From positions 1 to 27,729 of the IMG/VR virus record IMGVR_UViG_3300002231_000204: a stretch of DNA of 27,729 nt, one strand, 5' to 3'. The translations under genes were made by a program, and so were the position numbers. How positions within the stretch are numbered: position 1 is the stretch's first letter; each line of letters starts with the position of its first letter. Below, piece by piece: positions 1-9,627 of this stretch. Source of the stretch: a virus. The notes beneath the pieces were generated by a model that did no database searches, was not told where the DNA came from, and worked only from the letters and a program-made list of their open reading frames with translations.

Positions 1-561
1 AGTTATGCTGATGATATAGTTATAAAATCACAGGCCTCTGGTAGTCGTATAGATGTGTCTAAGTTACAGAGGACTGATATTGGTAAAATAATATCTCCTT
101 TTCAGACTTTCGTTATAAACAACTGGGGTTTTTTAACCAAAGACGTACTTGGGATAGGGGATGTTTCTATTACTAATTCTAAGGCAAGGGAGCAAGTCTT
201 TAGGTATATGGTCGGTGTAATGGCAACTAATATATTATTCGAGGATGTGTTACAAACACGTTCACCGTTCCCAGCACCATTCCATGCGTTTGCTAATATG
301 ATGGAGAGTGATGATGATGTTTTGAAAGCTATTGGGGCATCAGCATTAGAAATGTCAGAGATACTACCTGTCTTTGGAGGTAGTTTAAAGTATGGTAGTA
401 GTCCATTTGGTGCTGGGTTCCAAACCGCTACGGATGTAATAACAACTGTATCTGGTAATAATTCTTTACCGAGGTCTTTGGAAACTATAGGGAAGGTCGC
501 TGGTGTCCCAGCGTCAACCCAATTAAGGAAATTTAACACGTTATTACAAGAACAAAATTAA
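1..561 (+). CDS. C-terminal part of a large phage virion/polyvalent protein (5' truncated)
   Basis: The frame is open from the first base of the window, so the start lies upstream; the GTG at 55 is internal to an ongoing frame. The visible 186 residues include a stretch like the C-terminal ends of very long phage polyvalent or internal virion proteins (ISPFQTFVINNWGFLTKD), followed by hydrophobic, Gly-rich segments around FGGSLKYGSSPFGAGF. The gene lies just upstream of a coiled-coil/membrane protein and the tail cassette, which fits a late structural gene. The family assignment rests on general resemblance and is tentative. Its catalytic or structural role cannot be told from this fragment. 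Confidence 0.6.
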   Translation, partial: SYADDIVIKSQASGSRIDVSKLQRTDIGKIISPFQTFVINNWGFLTKDVLGIGDVSITNSKAREQVFRYMVGVMATNILFEDVLQTRSPFPAPFHAFANMMESDDDVLKAIGASALEMSEILPVFGGSLKYGSSPFGAGFQTATDVITTVSGNNSLPRSLETIGKVAGVPASTQLRKFNTLLQEQN

Positions 562-574
562 GAGGGAAGAACTA

Positions 575-814
575 ATGCCGATAGACAACCATGAACACGA
601 CATGATAATGGGACATTTAATTGATATTAAAGAGTCTCAAGCGACTTTAAAGGCGAAGAGTGAAGCAACTTATGTTATAGTAGAAAAATTAGAGAAGAGG
701 GTTGGTAAGCAAAATGGTCGCATAGGTAAGTTAGAAAATTGGCGTAGTTACTTGGTTGGTATATGGGTAGCAATAAGTGCTATTGGTGGTATAGTATGGA
801 AAATATGGTTTTAA
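575..814 (+). CDS. Coiled-coil protein with C-terminal membrane anchor (XhlA/holin-like)
   Basis: This 79-residue protein has a charged helical N-terminal part, about residues 10-55, with heptad-like Leu/Ile/Val spacing (VIVEKLEKRVGKQNGRIGKL). One membrane helix follows at the C-terminus (YLVGIWVAISAIGGIVWKIW). That architecture is typical of XhlA-type haemolysin/holin accessory proteins of phages and of some other small lysis proteins. The RBS is GAGGGAAGA just before ATG 575, and the gene sits between a virion gene and the fibre genes, with endolysin and another holin candidate further downstream. A role in membrane permeabilisation is inferred from shape only; a tail-membrane interaction protein is an alternative. 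Confidence 0.65.
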   Translation: MPIDNHEHDMIMGHLIDIKESQATLKAKSEATYVIVEKLEKRVGKQNGRIGKLENWRSYLVGIWVAISAIGGIVWKIWF

Positions 815-833
815 ATAAGAGGATGAGGCAAGT

Positions 834-3800
834 ATGAAAAAGATTTTATTTCTATTAGTATTTTTAATGGCGATTACAGTTAGTGCTGGATTGCCCCCTT
901 CTCCATTTAAACCTGATGGTGCGTCAGATTCGCTTACGTATACCAACGGTACAGCTAATCTTGATATGAAGTATGTAGATGGCACATGGTGGTATTCAGG
1001 GAAATCAACAAGGATGCAATCATTTGGTGGAGTTATCATAGATAAATGGATTAACCCATTTATAGATACTACTGTAAAGTTTGATTCAACAACTTCAGAT
1101 TCTACATTCCCTAATGGGCAGGAATTAAATCTAGTCTATTGGGATTCTGTCGCGGGTGGTTGGGATAGCACCGATATTGTCCATCCTTATTACAAATACT
1201 TTCCGAATAAATTGTATGGGTATAGACATTGGATAGTCGCTTCGCCTTATAACAATGGTGCTTCTTATGAATCTCCGCATCTTTTTGTTGGTAACGATAT
1301 TGATAATATGCATCCTTTTATTGATTCTGTTGTTGGTAGCCCAACTTTCGGTGATTCTCTTGTTGGGGCTGTGGCTAAATCAGTCATTTATAATTCTGAC
1401 CCTGCTTTATTTTATGATACATTAACAGAAAAAACATGGGTATATTGGCGAGATTTGAGGGCTGGGACTTACAATTCTACACCTGATTCTTTATTTGTGG
1501 ATATTTCAGACCCTGACTCTACTATAATATGGGGAACTTATACAACCGATGGTTTAAATTGGTCTACCTCTGTCAAGCTATTAGAGACTCAAGATGATTG
1601 GTTCATTTATGATGATGATGGTGATGCTACTCCTGCTTATGATAGTTCTGATGGTGGCTCATATACAAGAGCTGATACACTTAGAGCTGTTGGTCGTTCG
1701 TGTGTATCTCCTTCTATCATCCGATATGATGGCAAATATCGTATGTATGGGACTACTCAGTCTTATAGAACAACAAGAGCTGGAAACGCAGTCGAATTTG
1801 CCAAAGATAGTTTATTCTATTGGGAAGCTGATTCCATTGGTGCGAACTCTTTTACGGAAGTTGGTTACGTTACGATAGATACTACCTCGCAAGCAACAGG
1901 AGCATCTGGTACTATTTGGCACGCAGAAGCAAGAGTATCCCCTGATTCAAGTATTTGGCTAACTAGCCTTGCTCCAACAGGTGCATCCCCTGCGTACCAT
2001 TTATCATTACAAAAATCAATAGATAGTGGAAAAACATTCCAACTTATAACAGAAACATTAGTAGATACGAACAACACTATTGGGGCGTGGGACAAAGATT
2101 TTATTTATAAAGCATCTATTGATTTTATGGATAAATATTTATTTACAGATAAAGGGATATACACTAAAGTACGTTTAGTTTATTCAGCTCAACTAACATC
2201 GGATGGTTATAGTATTGGGTATTCAGATGCTTGGTATAGATATGGTGATGTCTATGACGTTGGCGAATTCAATACTACAAGCAATTCAGGTTCAGGTTAT
2301 GAGATAGCTGAGAATAAAATCGGTGTAGATTTACCGATGAAGTCTTTACTGGCAGGGACAAATATAACACTTGACACATCTACGTCTGGTTCTATTACTA
2401 TAACAAGTAACGCCGACAGTCTTATAGCAAATTATGGTTTTGAATTACAAGCGGACACAGGTAGTGTTATCGTCTCCGCGAGTGACACTATAGGAGGAGT
2501 AAGTGGTTCTGCTAGACTCGTTGTTAAGGCTGATGGCGGTGATGCTATGATCCAGCTCATGGAAATTGATAATGGATGGAATATCCGCCATAAAGGTTCG
2601 GATAATGCTTTAGTTTTCTCTGGAACTTATGGTGGTTTCCCTCGGATGGAACTAAGTAGCGGGGGGAATTTAAAACTGAATAGTGCTTATACCTTGCCGA
2701 ACACAGACGGTACAACTAATTATGTTTTAAAGACAGATGGCTCTGGTACTGTAAGTTGGTCTGCTGATTTAACTGGCGGTACTGGTTCAACAGACTCGTT
2801 ATTTGTAAATGATACAACAGCTTTATCAACAGAAGGGTGGAAACAAACAGGAGATACATTACACCAAGACACTACCCAATATTTAGCGATTCAAGATACG
2901 AGTGGTTTATTCGGTGGTGGATCAACAGATTCGTTTTATGTTGCCGAAGCTGTATCTACTACTAATGGTTGGAAGCAAACAGGTGATACGATATTTATTG
3001 ATACAAGTTCAGGTGGTGGGTCAGGTGGATTATGGGATACTCTAGGTACTGCTGATACACTTACATATACTCTAGGGTCTGATACAGTCTTTTTCTTTTA
3101 TACTGCCGACGGTTGGGCTTTGGGGAGAGCAGGTTTATCTTTAGTAGATAGTCTAGAAGTTAATGACTTTATACGATTTATAGACGGTACAGATTCATTG
3201 TCATTTACTCCTCAACTTGTAGATTCAATGATTAACCAAAAGGGCGTGTATGCTCTTGATACAACTCAATATTTAGAACTTCAAGATACAAACGCATACA
3301 CACTAACAACTTTATTGTCAGCCGATACGGCAATAGGTGATAGTCTTGGTAGTTATTCTACTACTGCGGAGACTAATGGTTTGATAGGTGATACAGCTAC
3401 TATATTACGTGCCGAGATTGGGGATACCGCAAGACAAGCAACAAGTGATAGTCTATCCTTAGCTTTATTAAAAACTGGTGGTACTATGGGAAGTGGTGCT
3501 ACGGTGAACATGAATGCTGGTCATATAACAGGGGCAGATATTCTTTCTACTGATACTGTAATAATCGGAACAGATACTTTAGTTTCTGATGACATCCCAG
3601 CGTATTCATTAAGAATAAAAGTTAGAAACAATGCGACTGGGGCAACTTTACCAGCAGGTACTCCTGTATATTATACTGGTGGAGCGACTGCTGATGTCCC
3701 CCATGTAGATTCAGCTAAGGCATCGAGTAGTGCTACTATGCCAGCCATAGGTTTGTTAGAACGCGATATAGCAAATAACGCTGTTGGTTATGCTTTGACT

Positions 3801-4214
3801 GCTGGTGAGGTTCAAGGGTTGAATACGTCAACGTTATCTGTTGGTGAGGCTATTTATGTGGCTCAAGATGGTGGTTTTACCACCACAAGACCTACTAATG
3901 GGAATTTAGTCCAAAAGGTCGGTGTGGTCGGTCGTTCTCATGTAACACAGGGTATTATCAATGTTATAGGGGCTGGTCGTACAAATGATGTGCCTAACTT
4001 CGCTAAGGGGAACGGGTATGTATGGATGGGTGGAACTGACTCGGTGGCTACCGAGATAGACTTAGATTCTGCTATTGCTATAAAGATTGGAGATAGTTTG
4101 AATAGTTATTTTGATACATTAGAAAGCAATACTAAATACCAACCTATCGGACATGGTGACGCAGACTCTATCAAAGGAGTTGTTGTTAATTCTGCTCCTA
4201 GTATAGGGGGATGA
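834..4214 (+). CDS. Large tail-fibre protein, N-terminal portion: signal peptide, beta-propeller, fibre domains
   Basis: The 1126-residue frame opens with a Sec-type signal peptide (MKKILFLLVFLMAITVSAG). Residues about 100-480 look like a glycosidase-type beta-propeller: blade-like strings such as DGLNWS, VSPSIIRYDGKYRMYG and KVRLVYSAQ are spaced along it. A Thr/Ser/Asp-rich repetitive region follows, with two copies of GWKQTGDT. Near residues 910-1060 is a module I recognise from other phage fibres (ATLPAGTPVYYTGG, MPAIGLLERDIANNA, GAGRTNDVPN). The frame stops at a TGA (4212-4214) directly after a run of five Gs, and the sequence continues naturally in the +1 frame (see 4207-5964). It probably encodes a receptor-binding or glycan-binding fibre. 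The signal peptide is unusual for a tail protein. Confidence 0.8.
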   Translation: MKKILFLLVFLMAITVSAGLPPSPFKPDGASDSLTYTNGTANLDMKYVDGTWWYSGKSTRMQSFGGVIIDKWINPFIDTTVKFDSTTSDSTFPNGQELNLVYWDSVAGGWDSTDIVHPYYKYFPNKLYGYRHWIVASPYNNGASYESPHLFVGNDIDNMHPFIDSVVGSPTFGDSLVGAVAKSVIYNSDPALFYDTLTEKTWVYWRDLRAGTYNSTPDSLFVDISDPDSTIIWGTYTTDGLNWSTSVKLLETQDDWFIYDDDGDATPAYDSSDGGSYTRADTLRAVGRSCVSPSIIRYDGKYRMYGTTQSYRTTRAGNAVEFAKDSLFYWEADSIGANSFTEVGYVTIDTTSQATGASGTIWHAEARVSPDSSIWLTSLAPTGASPAYHLSLQKSIDSGKTFQLITETLVDTNNTIGAWDKDFIYKASIDFMDKYLFTDKGIYTKVRLVYSAQLTSDGYSIGYSDAWYRYGDVYDVGEFNTTSNSGSGYEIAENKIGVDLPMKSLLAGTNITLDTSTSGSITITSNADSLIANYGFELQADTGSVIVSASDTIGGVSGSARLVVKADGGDAMIQLMEIDNGWNIRHKGSDNALVFSGTYGGFPRMELSSGGNLKLNSAYTLPNTDGTTNYVLKTDGSGTVSWSADLTGGTGSTDSLFVNDTTALSTEGWKQTGDTLHQDTTQYLAIQDTSGLFGGGSTDSFYVAEAVSTTNGWKQTGDTIFIDTSSGGGSGGLWDTLGTADTLTYTLGSDTVFFFYTADGWALGRAGLSLVDSLEVNDFIRFIDGTDSLSFTPQLVDSMINQKGVYALDTTQYLELQDTNAYTLTTLLSADTAIGDSLGSYSTTAETNGLIGDTATILRAEIGDTARQATSDSLSLALLKTGGTMGSGATVNMNAGHITGADILSTDTVIIGTDTLVSDDIPAYSLRIKVRNNATGATLPAGTPVYYTGGATADVPHVDSAKASSSATMPAIGLLERDIANNAVGYALTAGEVQGLNTSTLSVGEAIYVAQDGGFTTTRPTNGNLVQKVGVVGRSHVTQGIINVIGAGRTNDVPNFAKGNGYVWMGGTDSVATEIDLDSAIAIKIGDSLNSYFDTLESNTKYQPIGHGDADSIKGVVVNSAPSIGG

Positions 4215-5964
4215 CGGTTTCGTCCCTAGATATTATGAAACAGGTGACTCTATTGGTTTCGCCGATTTGGCTACTCCTGTTTTGAATGATGTTACTATTT
4301 TTGGAGGTATAAGTGCTACTGGCTATATATCCCAATGGGATCACGGTACTGACTTAGATATATCAAATGCTTGGGCGGTTAGCGGGGTAGAACTAAAACT
4401 ACAATCTGATTCTGCTCTTGGGACTAATAGCGATTCTGCGTTCTTACATCCATCAGTTGTCTATATACCCGAGAGTTATTTAGGTTATAAGGTTTGGATG
4501 GCTACTACATCTTCTATTAACGCCGGGGAAGAACCTTATATATGGGTAACAAATACATTCGATACCGCCACAGGACATCCTAAAGACTTCCATTTATTTA
4601 TTGATTCGTCTGGGACAGTAGGTACTGGTGATACCTTATTTAACCCAATTTTAAAAGATGCAGACTATGGCACTTTAAGTGATTGTAACTTATCATTTGA
4701 TAAAGGTGGCAAGTTATGGCTTGTACTACGTGACATATCGACCCCAAACCAAAACTATGTAGGGGTGAGTACAAGTGACGGATTAAATTGGTCATCCCCT
4801 GATACAATTTTAACCGTGCCATCCGAAAATTCACAGGTATCACCGTCAATATTTGTTGACACAAATGGGACATATAAGATGTTTATGGTTGCTACTAATG
4901 ACACTCTCCCAACAAACCCCCCATTTAATCTTATAGACGTTCAAAACACCGTTGTTATGTACTCGGCAGACTCTATGACAGGACCTTGGACTCTAACTGA
5001 TACTACCGATATGGTAGCATCTGAACCTTTTGATACTTTAGAGATATGGCATTTGAGTATCGTCCCCTACTCCCCTGATTATTATATTGCTATAATAGCT
5101 GAAGCTCTGACAACAACCTCGTCAGGGCAAAGGATTACTATTTCTGAATCAAGGAACGGTGGTTTAAGTTGGACTCATCCAAAACTAATATTAGATAATA
5201 CTGGCGATACTACAGAATGGGACGGGACATTTTTGTATCGTGCAGATGGTTACTGGTTTGAACAAGGTAATCAAGTTTCTATGAAAATGATATATTCTGC
5301 TTCGAGGACAGGCGTAGCATCCCCAGATTCTACATGGGGGACTGGGGTCACTGATATTAACTTTTATGATAGTACAAGCTCTTTAACCTTCTCGGACACT
5401 CTTGGTGCTGGTGATACTGCTGTTTATTCAAAGGCAGGTGCGGAAGCTATATTTTTACAGGCAGGTAGTACATACACAAAAACAGTTGTAGTTGAGTTAA
5501 GTGGTTTAGCGGGTCGTAATACAATCCCTGTTTCTGATTCAGTCCATCTATCTTTTAGAATAATGGACAGTCTTAGCGTTATGTGTTTAGCCAAGGATTC
5601 GTCTTATGGAGTGGGTAATGAAATTGATACCTTATACGCATCCTTTGATGCAATGCCATACGATTTGGTCAGTGTAGATTCGTTGATATTTACATACAGA
5701 GAAACTGGTGCGACAACTATTGACAGTCTGTTTGAAATGATACCATCGGTTAGTGCTGTAAACGCCGACTCGACAATAAGCACTAGTTTAATTACTTCAG
5801 CTATATCAGGGGCTAGCTGGACTAGGTCGGCATATTATATTAACAGGACTAATTTAAGCGATGGTAGCCAATACGGTTTCCAGATGACAACCAATATTGA
5901 CAACGGTGAGAACCTTTGGATAGGAAGGATGTACTTAGTATGTACTATAAATATTACCTTATAG
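4207..5964 (+). CDS. Continuation of the tail-fibre protein in the +1 frame: second beta-propeller
   Basis: This frame is open from 4207 and has no ATG or Shine-Dalgarno near its beginning; the first alternative start is a TTG at 4267. It reads DDGFVPRYYETGDS directly after the upstream ...NSAPSIG, which is how fibre proteins typically continue. It is best read as the C-terminal 585 residues of one protein of about 1709 residues starting at 834. Residues about 60-370 form another propeller-like domain resembling the first one (SDGLNWSSPDTIL, VSPSIFVDTNGTYKMFM, KMIYSASR). The last 200 residues are a beta-rich C-terminal domain. Either one base in the G run is surplus or ribosomes shift +1 here. 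Confidence 0.7.
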   Translation, partial: GDDGFVPRYYETGDSIGFADLATPVLNDVTIFGGISATGYISQWDHGTDLDISNAWAVSGVELKLQSDSALGTNSDSAFLHPSVVYIPESYLGYKVWMATTSSINAGEEPYIWVTNTFDTATGHPKDFHLFIDSSGTVGTGDTLFNPILKDADYGTLSDCNLSFDKGGKLWLVLRDISTPNQNYVGVSTSDGLNWSSPDTILTVPSENSQVSPSIFVDTNGTYKMFMVATNDTLPTNPPFNLIDVQNTVVMYSADSMTGPWTLTDTTDMVASEPFDTLEIWHLSIVPYSPDYYIAIIAEALTTTSSGQRITISESRNGGLSWTHPKLILDNTGDTTEWDGTFLYRADGYWFEQGNQVSMKMIYSASRTGVASPDSTWGTGVTDINFYDSTSSLTFSDTLGAGDTAVYSKAGAEAIFLQAGSTYTKTVVVELSGLAGRNTIPVSDSVHLSFRIMDSLSVMCLAKDSSYGVGNEIDTLYASFDAMPYDLVSVDSLIFTYRETGATTIDSLFEMIPSVSAVNADSTISTSLITSAISGASWTRSAYYINRTNLSDGSQYGFQMTTNIDNGENLWIGRMYLVCTINITL

Positions 5965-6722
5965 TTTTATGTTTACTTATATCTTCGGTTTCTGCCCAAA
6001 CAACTACAACTTTTTCGGGTAGTAGTGGTATTGAAGATACATGGTTAAATAGAGGTTCACAAACTACACCTTATGGTCTAGCCGATACATTATTAGCTCA
6101 AAACGCTTTCGCTAGTCATTCTACTATTTTAATTAAAGCGTTAAGCATAACTGATTCTATCCCTATAACAGCGACAATAGTTGCTTGTTCAGTAAGGGTT
6201 TATTGTGAAGATATATCAGATAGTAAAAGAATATGGTCGTGGCGTGTTTGTAAATCTTGGTCTGAAGGTATTGATGCTCTTAGTGGGGCTACTCACAATC
6301 AGGCAGTAAAAGGTTTTGGGGCCGCAGCAAGAGATTGGACAACAGCAGGGGCTTTTTCCGAGGGTTCTCCTTTTTGTGATTCTTGTGATAATGATGGTGA
6401 CGGGACAGGGGCAGATAGGATCGGCGATACACTTTCATCAGCTACTTTTTCAACAACAGGTTGGGTCGCTATCCCAGTAGATACTTGTCATGCTAACGCA
6501 TGGCTAACTGGGGCTGATAATAACAATGGGGTGCAGTTATATGATGATGGGTATTCTGCTTTTACGACAGTGACATTTACTTCTTCCGAGGGGGCAAGTA
6601 ATACTCCTGAATTTATCTTTGTATGGACTGACGAGAGTGGCGTACCAAATGCTAGGCATTCTAGTGAAGGTGTCGGTGTAAGGCATTCAGGTGACGGTGC
6701 TTCTGCGAGGCATGGCGGATGA
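5940..6722 (+). CDS. Secreted DNRLRE-type/CBM-like fibre protein with His-rich tail
   Basis: I choose ATG 5940 because it gives a clean signal peptide (MYYKYYLIVLCLLISSVSAQ) and overlaps the end of the upstream gene by 25 bases; a longer start at 5916 would spoil the signal. The 260-residue product begins its mature part with a pattern typical of DNRLRE/TGF-beta-propeptide-like surface modules: EDTWLNRGSQTTPYG, then alternating strands ending in VRVYCED. Six Cys residues, including CDSCDN beside an acidic loop (DNDGDGTGAD), could bind Ca2+. The C-terminus carries three RH-containing repeats (NARHSSEG, VRHSGDG, ARHGG). It probably forms part of the adsorption apparatus or a secreted surface protein. 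The stop overlaps the next start (ATGA). Confidence 0.65.
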   Translation: MYYKYYLIVLCLLISSVSAQTTTTFSGSSGIEDTWLNRGSQTTPYGLADTLLAQNAFASHSTILIKALSITDSIPITATIVACSVRVYCEDISDSKRIWSWRVCKSWSEGIDALSGATHNQAVKGFGAAARDWTTAGAFSEGSPFCDSCDNDGDGTGADRIGDTLSSATFSTTGWVAIPVDTCHANAWLTGADNNNGVQLYDDGYSAFTTVTFTSSEGASNTPEFIFVWTDESGVPNARHSSEGVGVRHSGDGASARHGG

Positions 6723-8593
6723 AAAAACTAATATTATTTTTATTGCTTCTCTGCGGTAATGCGTGGGGGCAAGTGACAATAGATGGTCATACTTATGCTG
6801 ACACTGTTCATATAACAACATTTCCTTTTACCGCCACGACAAATGATAGGGCTTATATTTTGATGGGGGACACGTCGGGGGTTAAGTTACAAGCCACAGG
6901 GGCTATCTATTTCAACAACTGCGATACTTGTGCTTTAATTTCAGAAGGCTCGAACAAATATACCATTACCTTTGACTCAAACGGGACTACAAGGTATGGG
7001 GTTTATGCTTCTAATTGCGAAGATTTAAAGATACGTCGGGTAAGATTTGATGCGGGATGGGGGTATTCTGATACGTCAAACCCAAGCCCTATTCTTGTGA
7101 ATATTTTAGGCTCTAATGGGTTTAAAATAGATAGTTCTTATATAAGGAATACTGGCTATAGCGATATTGCTGATTGGGCAAATAATATGGCATGTATTAG
7201 ACTCATAGACGCATCTGGTCAAGTAATGTATAATAATAATATAGTGGCTTGTTCTTTAGAAACAAAAGGTTATGGTTTCCCTGGTAGGAACCGATACCCT
7301 CAAGTAACTATAATGATTAGACCAAGATTTAGTGATGCTACTTTAACGGCGGGGTCAAGAACTGACTATACGGCAAGGGTAGCTAATAATTATATCAAGA
7401 CAAATTGGTCAGGTGTGTTTGCTTATGGGCAAGAAGCATTACATGGTGTGATAGTTGTGGACACGAATACGATAGACGTAGCTTTTGTAAACGAATCTAA
7501 TACAAATTTCAATGGTTCATACCATGGCGATGGTGGTGGCTATGGGTTAGTTTGGTTAGAGAAAGTATTTGTATCAGGTAACACAATAAGACCTATAATA
7601 GATACAAATGCTAGCCCACCTATCTATGGCGGTTCTGGTGGGTTTATATCTCATGTTGAGGTTTCTACTGTATCGTCCGCCCCTAAATCGGAAGTTGATA
7701 ATAATGATATACATGGATTTGTCGTTAGGTCTAGCGACCATGGAACTGCTAATTTTGTAAAATATGGTGTTGATGGGATTAAATTCCATGATAACATTTA
7801 TAGGGCGACAGTAAATCCAAGTGGGTCGGGTGAAATTATGGCTGGTTGGTATTCTCATATATCTAATTGTGAGATGTATGATAATACTTACGAGGCTGTA
7901 ACCTTGAACGATGCCGACATCGCTTATGGGCTAAGATACAGGGGGATAGACTCTCTACAAACTGGGAACACCTTTGACAGAGAGTTAGTCTATAGTAATG
8001 ATTACCATGTATATTGGACCCCTGACGATGGTGATGGTGGAGTTGCTGATGGTATACAAAATAATTCATTTAATGGTTTTAGGTTTTATAGGGTAGATAC
8101 TGCTACCACTATGTCAGGGGATGGGCATTCTTTCTTTTATAATGCTTGGACTTTACAAACAGATTCTATGGTAAATACGTTTGCTGACACTGGTTCTTCT
8201 GATACCGCTTGGCTTGGGTCGTTGACTGATGATGATATGGTGTGGTGTAGAGATTTATCTATAAACGTTGAGGATAATGTTGGTGGCGGTATAAATGGTA
8301 CGGTTGTGTTAGTTAATAATTACGGTCAAGAGATATATAACTCCGCCGTTGGCACAGATGGGCTTGACACCTCAAGAGTAACATATTGGTGGAAAGCTGG
8401 CTCTGGTGACTCTATGGCTTTTAACCCGATAATAGGTACAGCTTCGTACGCAACTGAAAGTGATGTAGTCGATACATTCAATGTCGGGGCTACAGATACC
8501 ACTGTAACATTTACATTTACTGGCGTAGCGGGAGGTCCTGTTTCAGTCACAAAGAAAATACAAGGTGTTTATATAAGGAAAGGCAAGTTATAA
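6719..8593 (+). CDS. Parallel beta-helix tailspike-like protein with signal peptide
   Basis: The 624-residue product starts with a signal peptide (MKKLILFLLLLCGNAWGQ). The body shows the short Asn-rich turns of right-handed beta-helix (pectate-lyase-like) proteins: LKIRRVRFD, FKIDSSYIRNTGY, MYNNNIVAC, VANNYIKT, VSGNTIR, VDNNDIHGF, IKFHDNIY, MYDNTYE. The helix covers about residues 60-450, and an Ig-like C-terminal domain follows (VVDTFNVGATDTTVTFTFTG). This is the fold of phage depolymerase tailspikes that cut capsule or O-antigen, but I cannot identify catalytic residues, so enzyme activity is not shown. The start overlaps the upstream stop by four bases (ATGA), and the stop overlaps the next ATG (TAATG), so the cassette is translationally coupled. 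Confidence 0.72.
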   Translation: MKKLILFLLLLCGNAWGQVTIDGHTYADTVHITTFPFTATTNDRAYILMGDTSGVKLQATGAIYFNNCDTCALISEGSNKYTITFDSNGTTRYGVYASNCEDLKIRRVRFDAGWGYSDTSNPSPILVNILGSNGFKIDSSYIRNTGYSDIADWANNMACIRLIDASGQVMYNNNIVACSLETKGYGFPGRNRYPQVTIMIRPRFSDATLTAGSRTDYTARVANNYIKTNWSGVFAYGQEALHGVIVVDTNTIDVAFVNESNTNFNGSYHGDGGGYGLVWLEKVFVSGNTIRPIIDTNASPPIYGGSGGFISHVEVSTVSSAPKSEVDNNDIHGFVVRSSDHGTANFVKYGVDGIKFHDNIYRATVNPSGSGEIMAGWYSHISNCEMYDNTYEAVTLNDADIAYGLRYRGIDSLQTGNTFDRELVYSNDYHVYWTPDDGDGGVADGIQNNSFNGFRFYRVDTATTMSGDGHSFFYNAWTLQTDSMVNTFADTGSSDTAWLGSLTDDDMVWCRDLSINVEDNVGGGINGTVVLVNNYGQEIYNSAVGTDGLDTSRVTYWWKAGSGDSMAFNPIIGTASYATESDVVDTFNVGATDTTVTFTFTGVAGGPVSVTKKIQGVYIRKGKL

Positions 8594-9627
8594 TGAGCAA
8601 AGAAAACAAATGGTTTATATTCACGGTAGTATTCATACCTATCTTATTATTTGGTATGTATTCTGCTTGGGGGGCTAGTTTCAATCATACTGTATTTAGG
8701 ACAACAGACACAAGGCTCGATTCATCTGCAGTAGTAATATATCAAGATGGTGTTTTTTCGGGAAGTTATGTTATAAGCCAAGACACCACTTTCACCTTAA
8801 ATGATACATCTGTTTGGGCTATAACTAAGGTAGATTATTGGGATGGCACAGGTCTTTATTATCCTGACCCACCAACTATATACCAAAAGGGTACGGTCTC
8901 TGCTTCGGCAACAATTTCGGCGGCTAACATGGCTGAAATAGCTGATTCAGTAGATAGGTTACAAACAACTAACCATGGGAGTGGGGCATGGACAACAGGG
9001 TCTGTGAGTGGTTCAGGTTCAGATACTATTAGCGTATACGCTGTCGACACGTCAGGGGCTGATGCCACAACGGCTGACCAATTTGTTACAGTCAAGAACG
9101 CTTCAGGAGCTACGGTTATTACTGGTGTCACAGACGGCACAGGGTTAAAGGCTTTCTATCTAGACCCAGCTACTTATACCCTTATAGGCAGAGGTACTGG
9201 ATATGAATGGACATCGAGGTCTTTGGTTGTTAGTGGCAATAGTACAGACACTTTATTTGGGCAAGACTTAGCGGTAGGTTCACCTAGTGGTGGCGATATG
9301 GTCAGAGTATTTGGTTACTTGAAAAAATCAAATGACTCTGCTATTGTCGGGGCAAAGATTGAAGCTATTCGGGTTAAATCTAAGACTGCCGTAGATACGT
9401 CTGGTGTGCCTGTTATAATTAGTTCTGAGTCAGTATTCGGATATACAGATACTTTAGGGTATTGGTTTATAGATTTACGTAAAACTTCATCTTTCACCTC
9501 CGACACGACAAAAGGATTCTATAATATTACAGCTACTTATAACGGGTCACAACAATTTAGTATAGAGAAATTCTATGCCCCCGATGTAAGCACGATTAAC
9601 TTAGCAGATAGTTTGGCTGGTAGATAA
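8593..9627 (+). CDS. Ig-like (carboxypeptidase-regulatory-like) surface/tail protein with N-terminal membrane signal
   Basis: A hydrophobic N-terminal segment (residues 8-28, WFIFTVVFIPILLFGMYSAW) ends in a plausible signal-peptidase site near AWGA, otherwise it is an anchor. The rest is beta-rich. A strand/turn domain at about 30-100 is followed by a linker (DRLQTTNHGSGAW) that resembles a junction found in other phage tail proteins. Two modules of carboxypeptidase-regulatory/Ig-like type follow: VTDGTGLKAFYLDPATYTL near 190 and GYTDTLGYWFIDLR near 295. No catalytic motif is visible. It is the last gene of the signal-peptide-bearing cassette and overlaps both neighbours by one base, so a role in host recognition is inferred. 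Confidence 0.6.
   Translation: MSKENKWFIFTVVFIPILLFGMYSAWGASFNHTVFRTTDTRLDSSAVVIYQDGVFSGSYVISQDTTFTLNDTSVWAITKVDYWDGTGLYYPDPPTIYQKGTVSASATISAANMAEIADSVDRLQTTNHGSGAWTTGSVSGSGSDTISVYAVDTSGADATTADQFVTVKNASGATVITGVTDGTGLKAFYLDPATYTLIGRGTGYEWTSRSLVVSGNSTDTLFGQDLAVGSPSGGDMVRVFGYLKKSNDSAIVGAKIEAIRVKSKTAVDTSGVPVIISSESVFGYTDTLGYWFIDLRKTSSFTSDTTKGFYNITATYNGSQQFSIEKFYAPDVSTINLADSLAGR

Noticed and set aside
4267-5964. Independent gene starting at TTG 4267
   Set aside because: No Shine-Dalgarno, the frame is open upstream to 4207, and those residues fit a continuing fibre protein.
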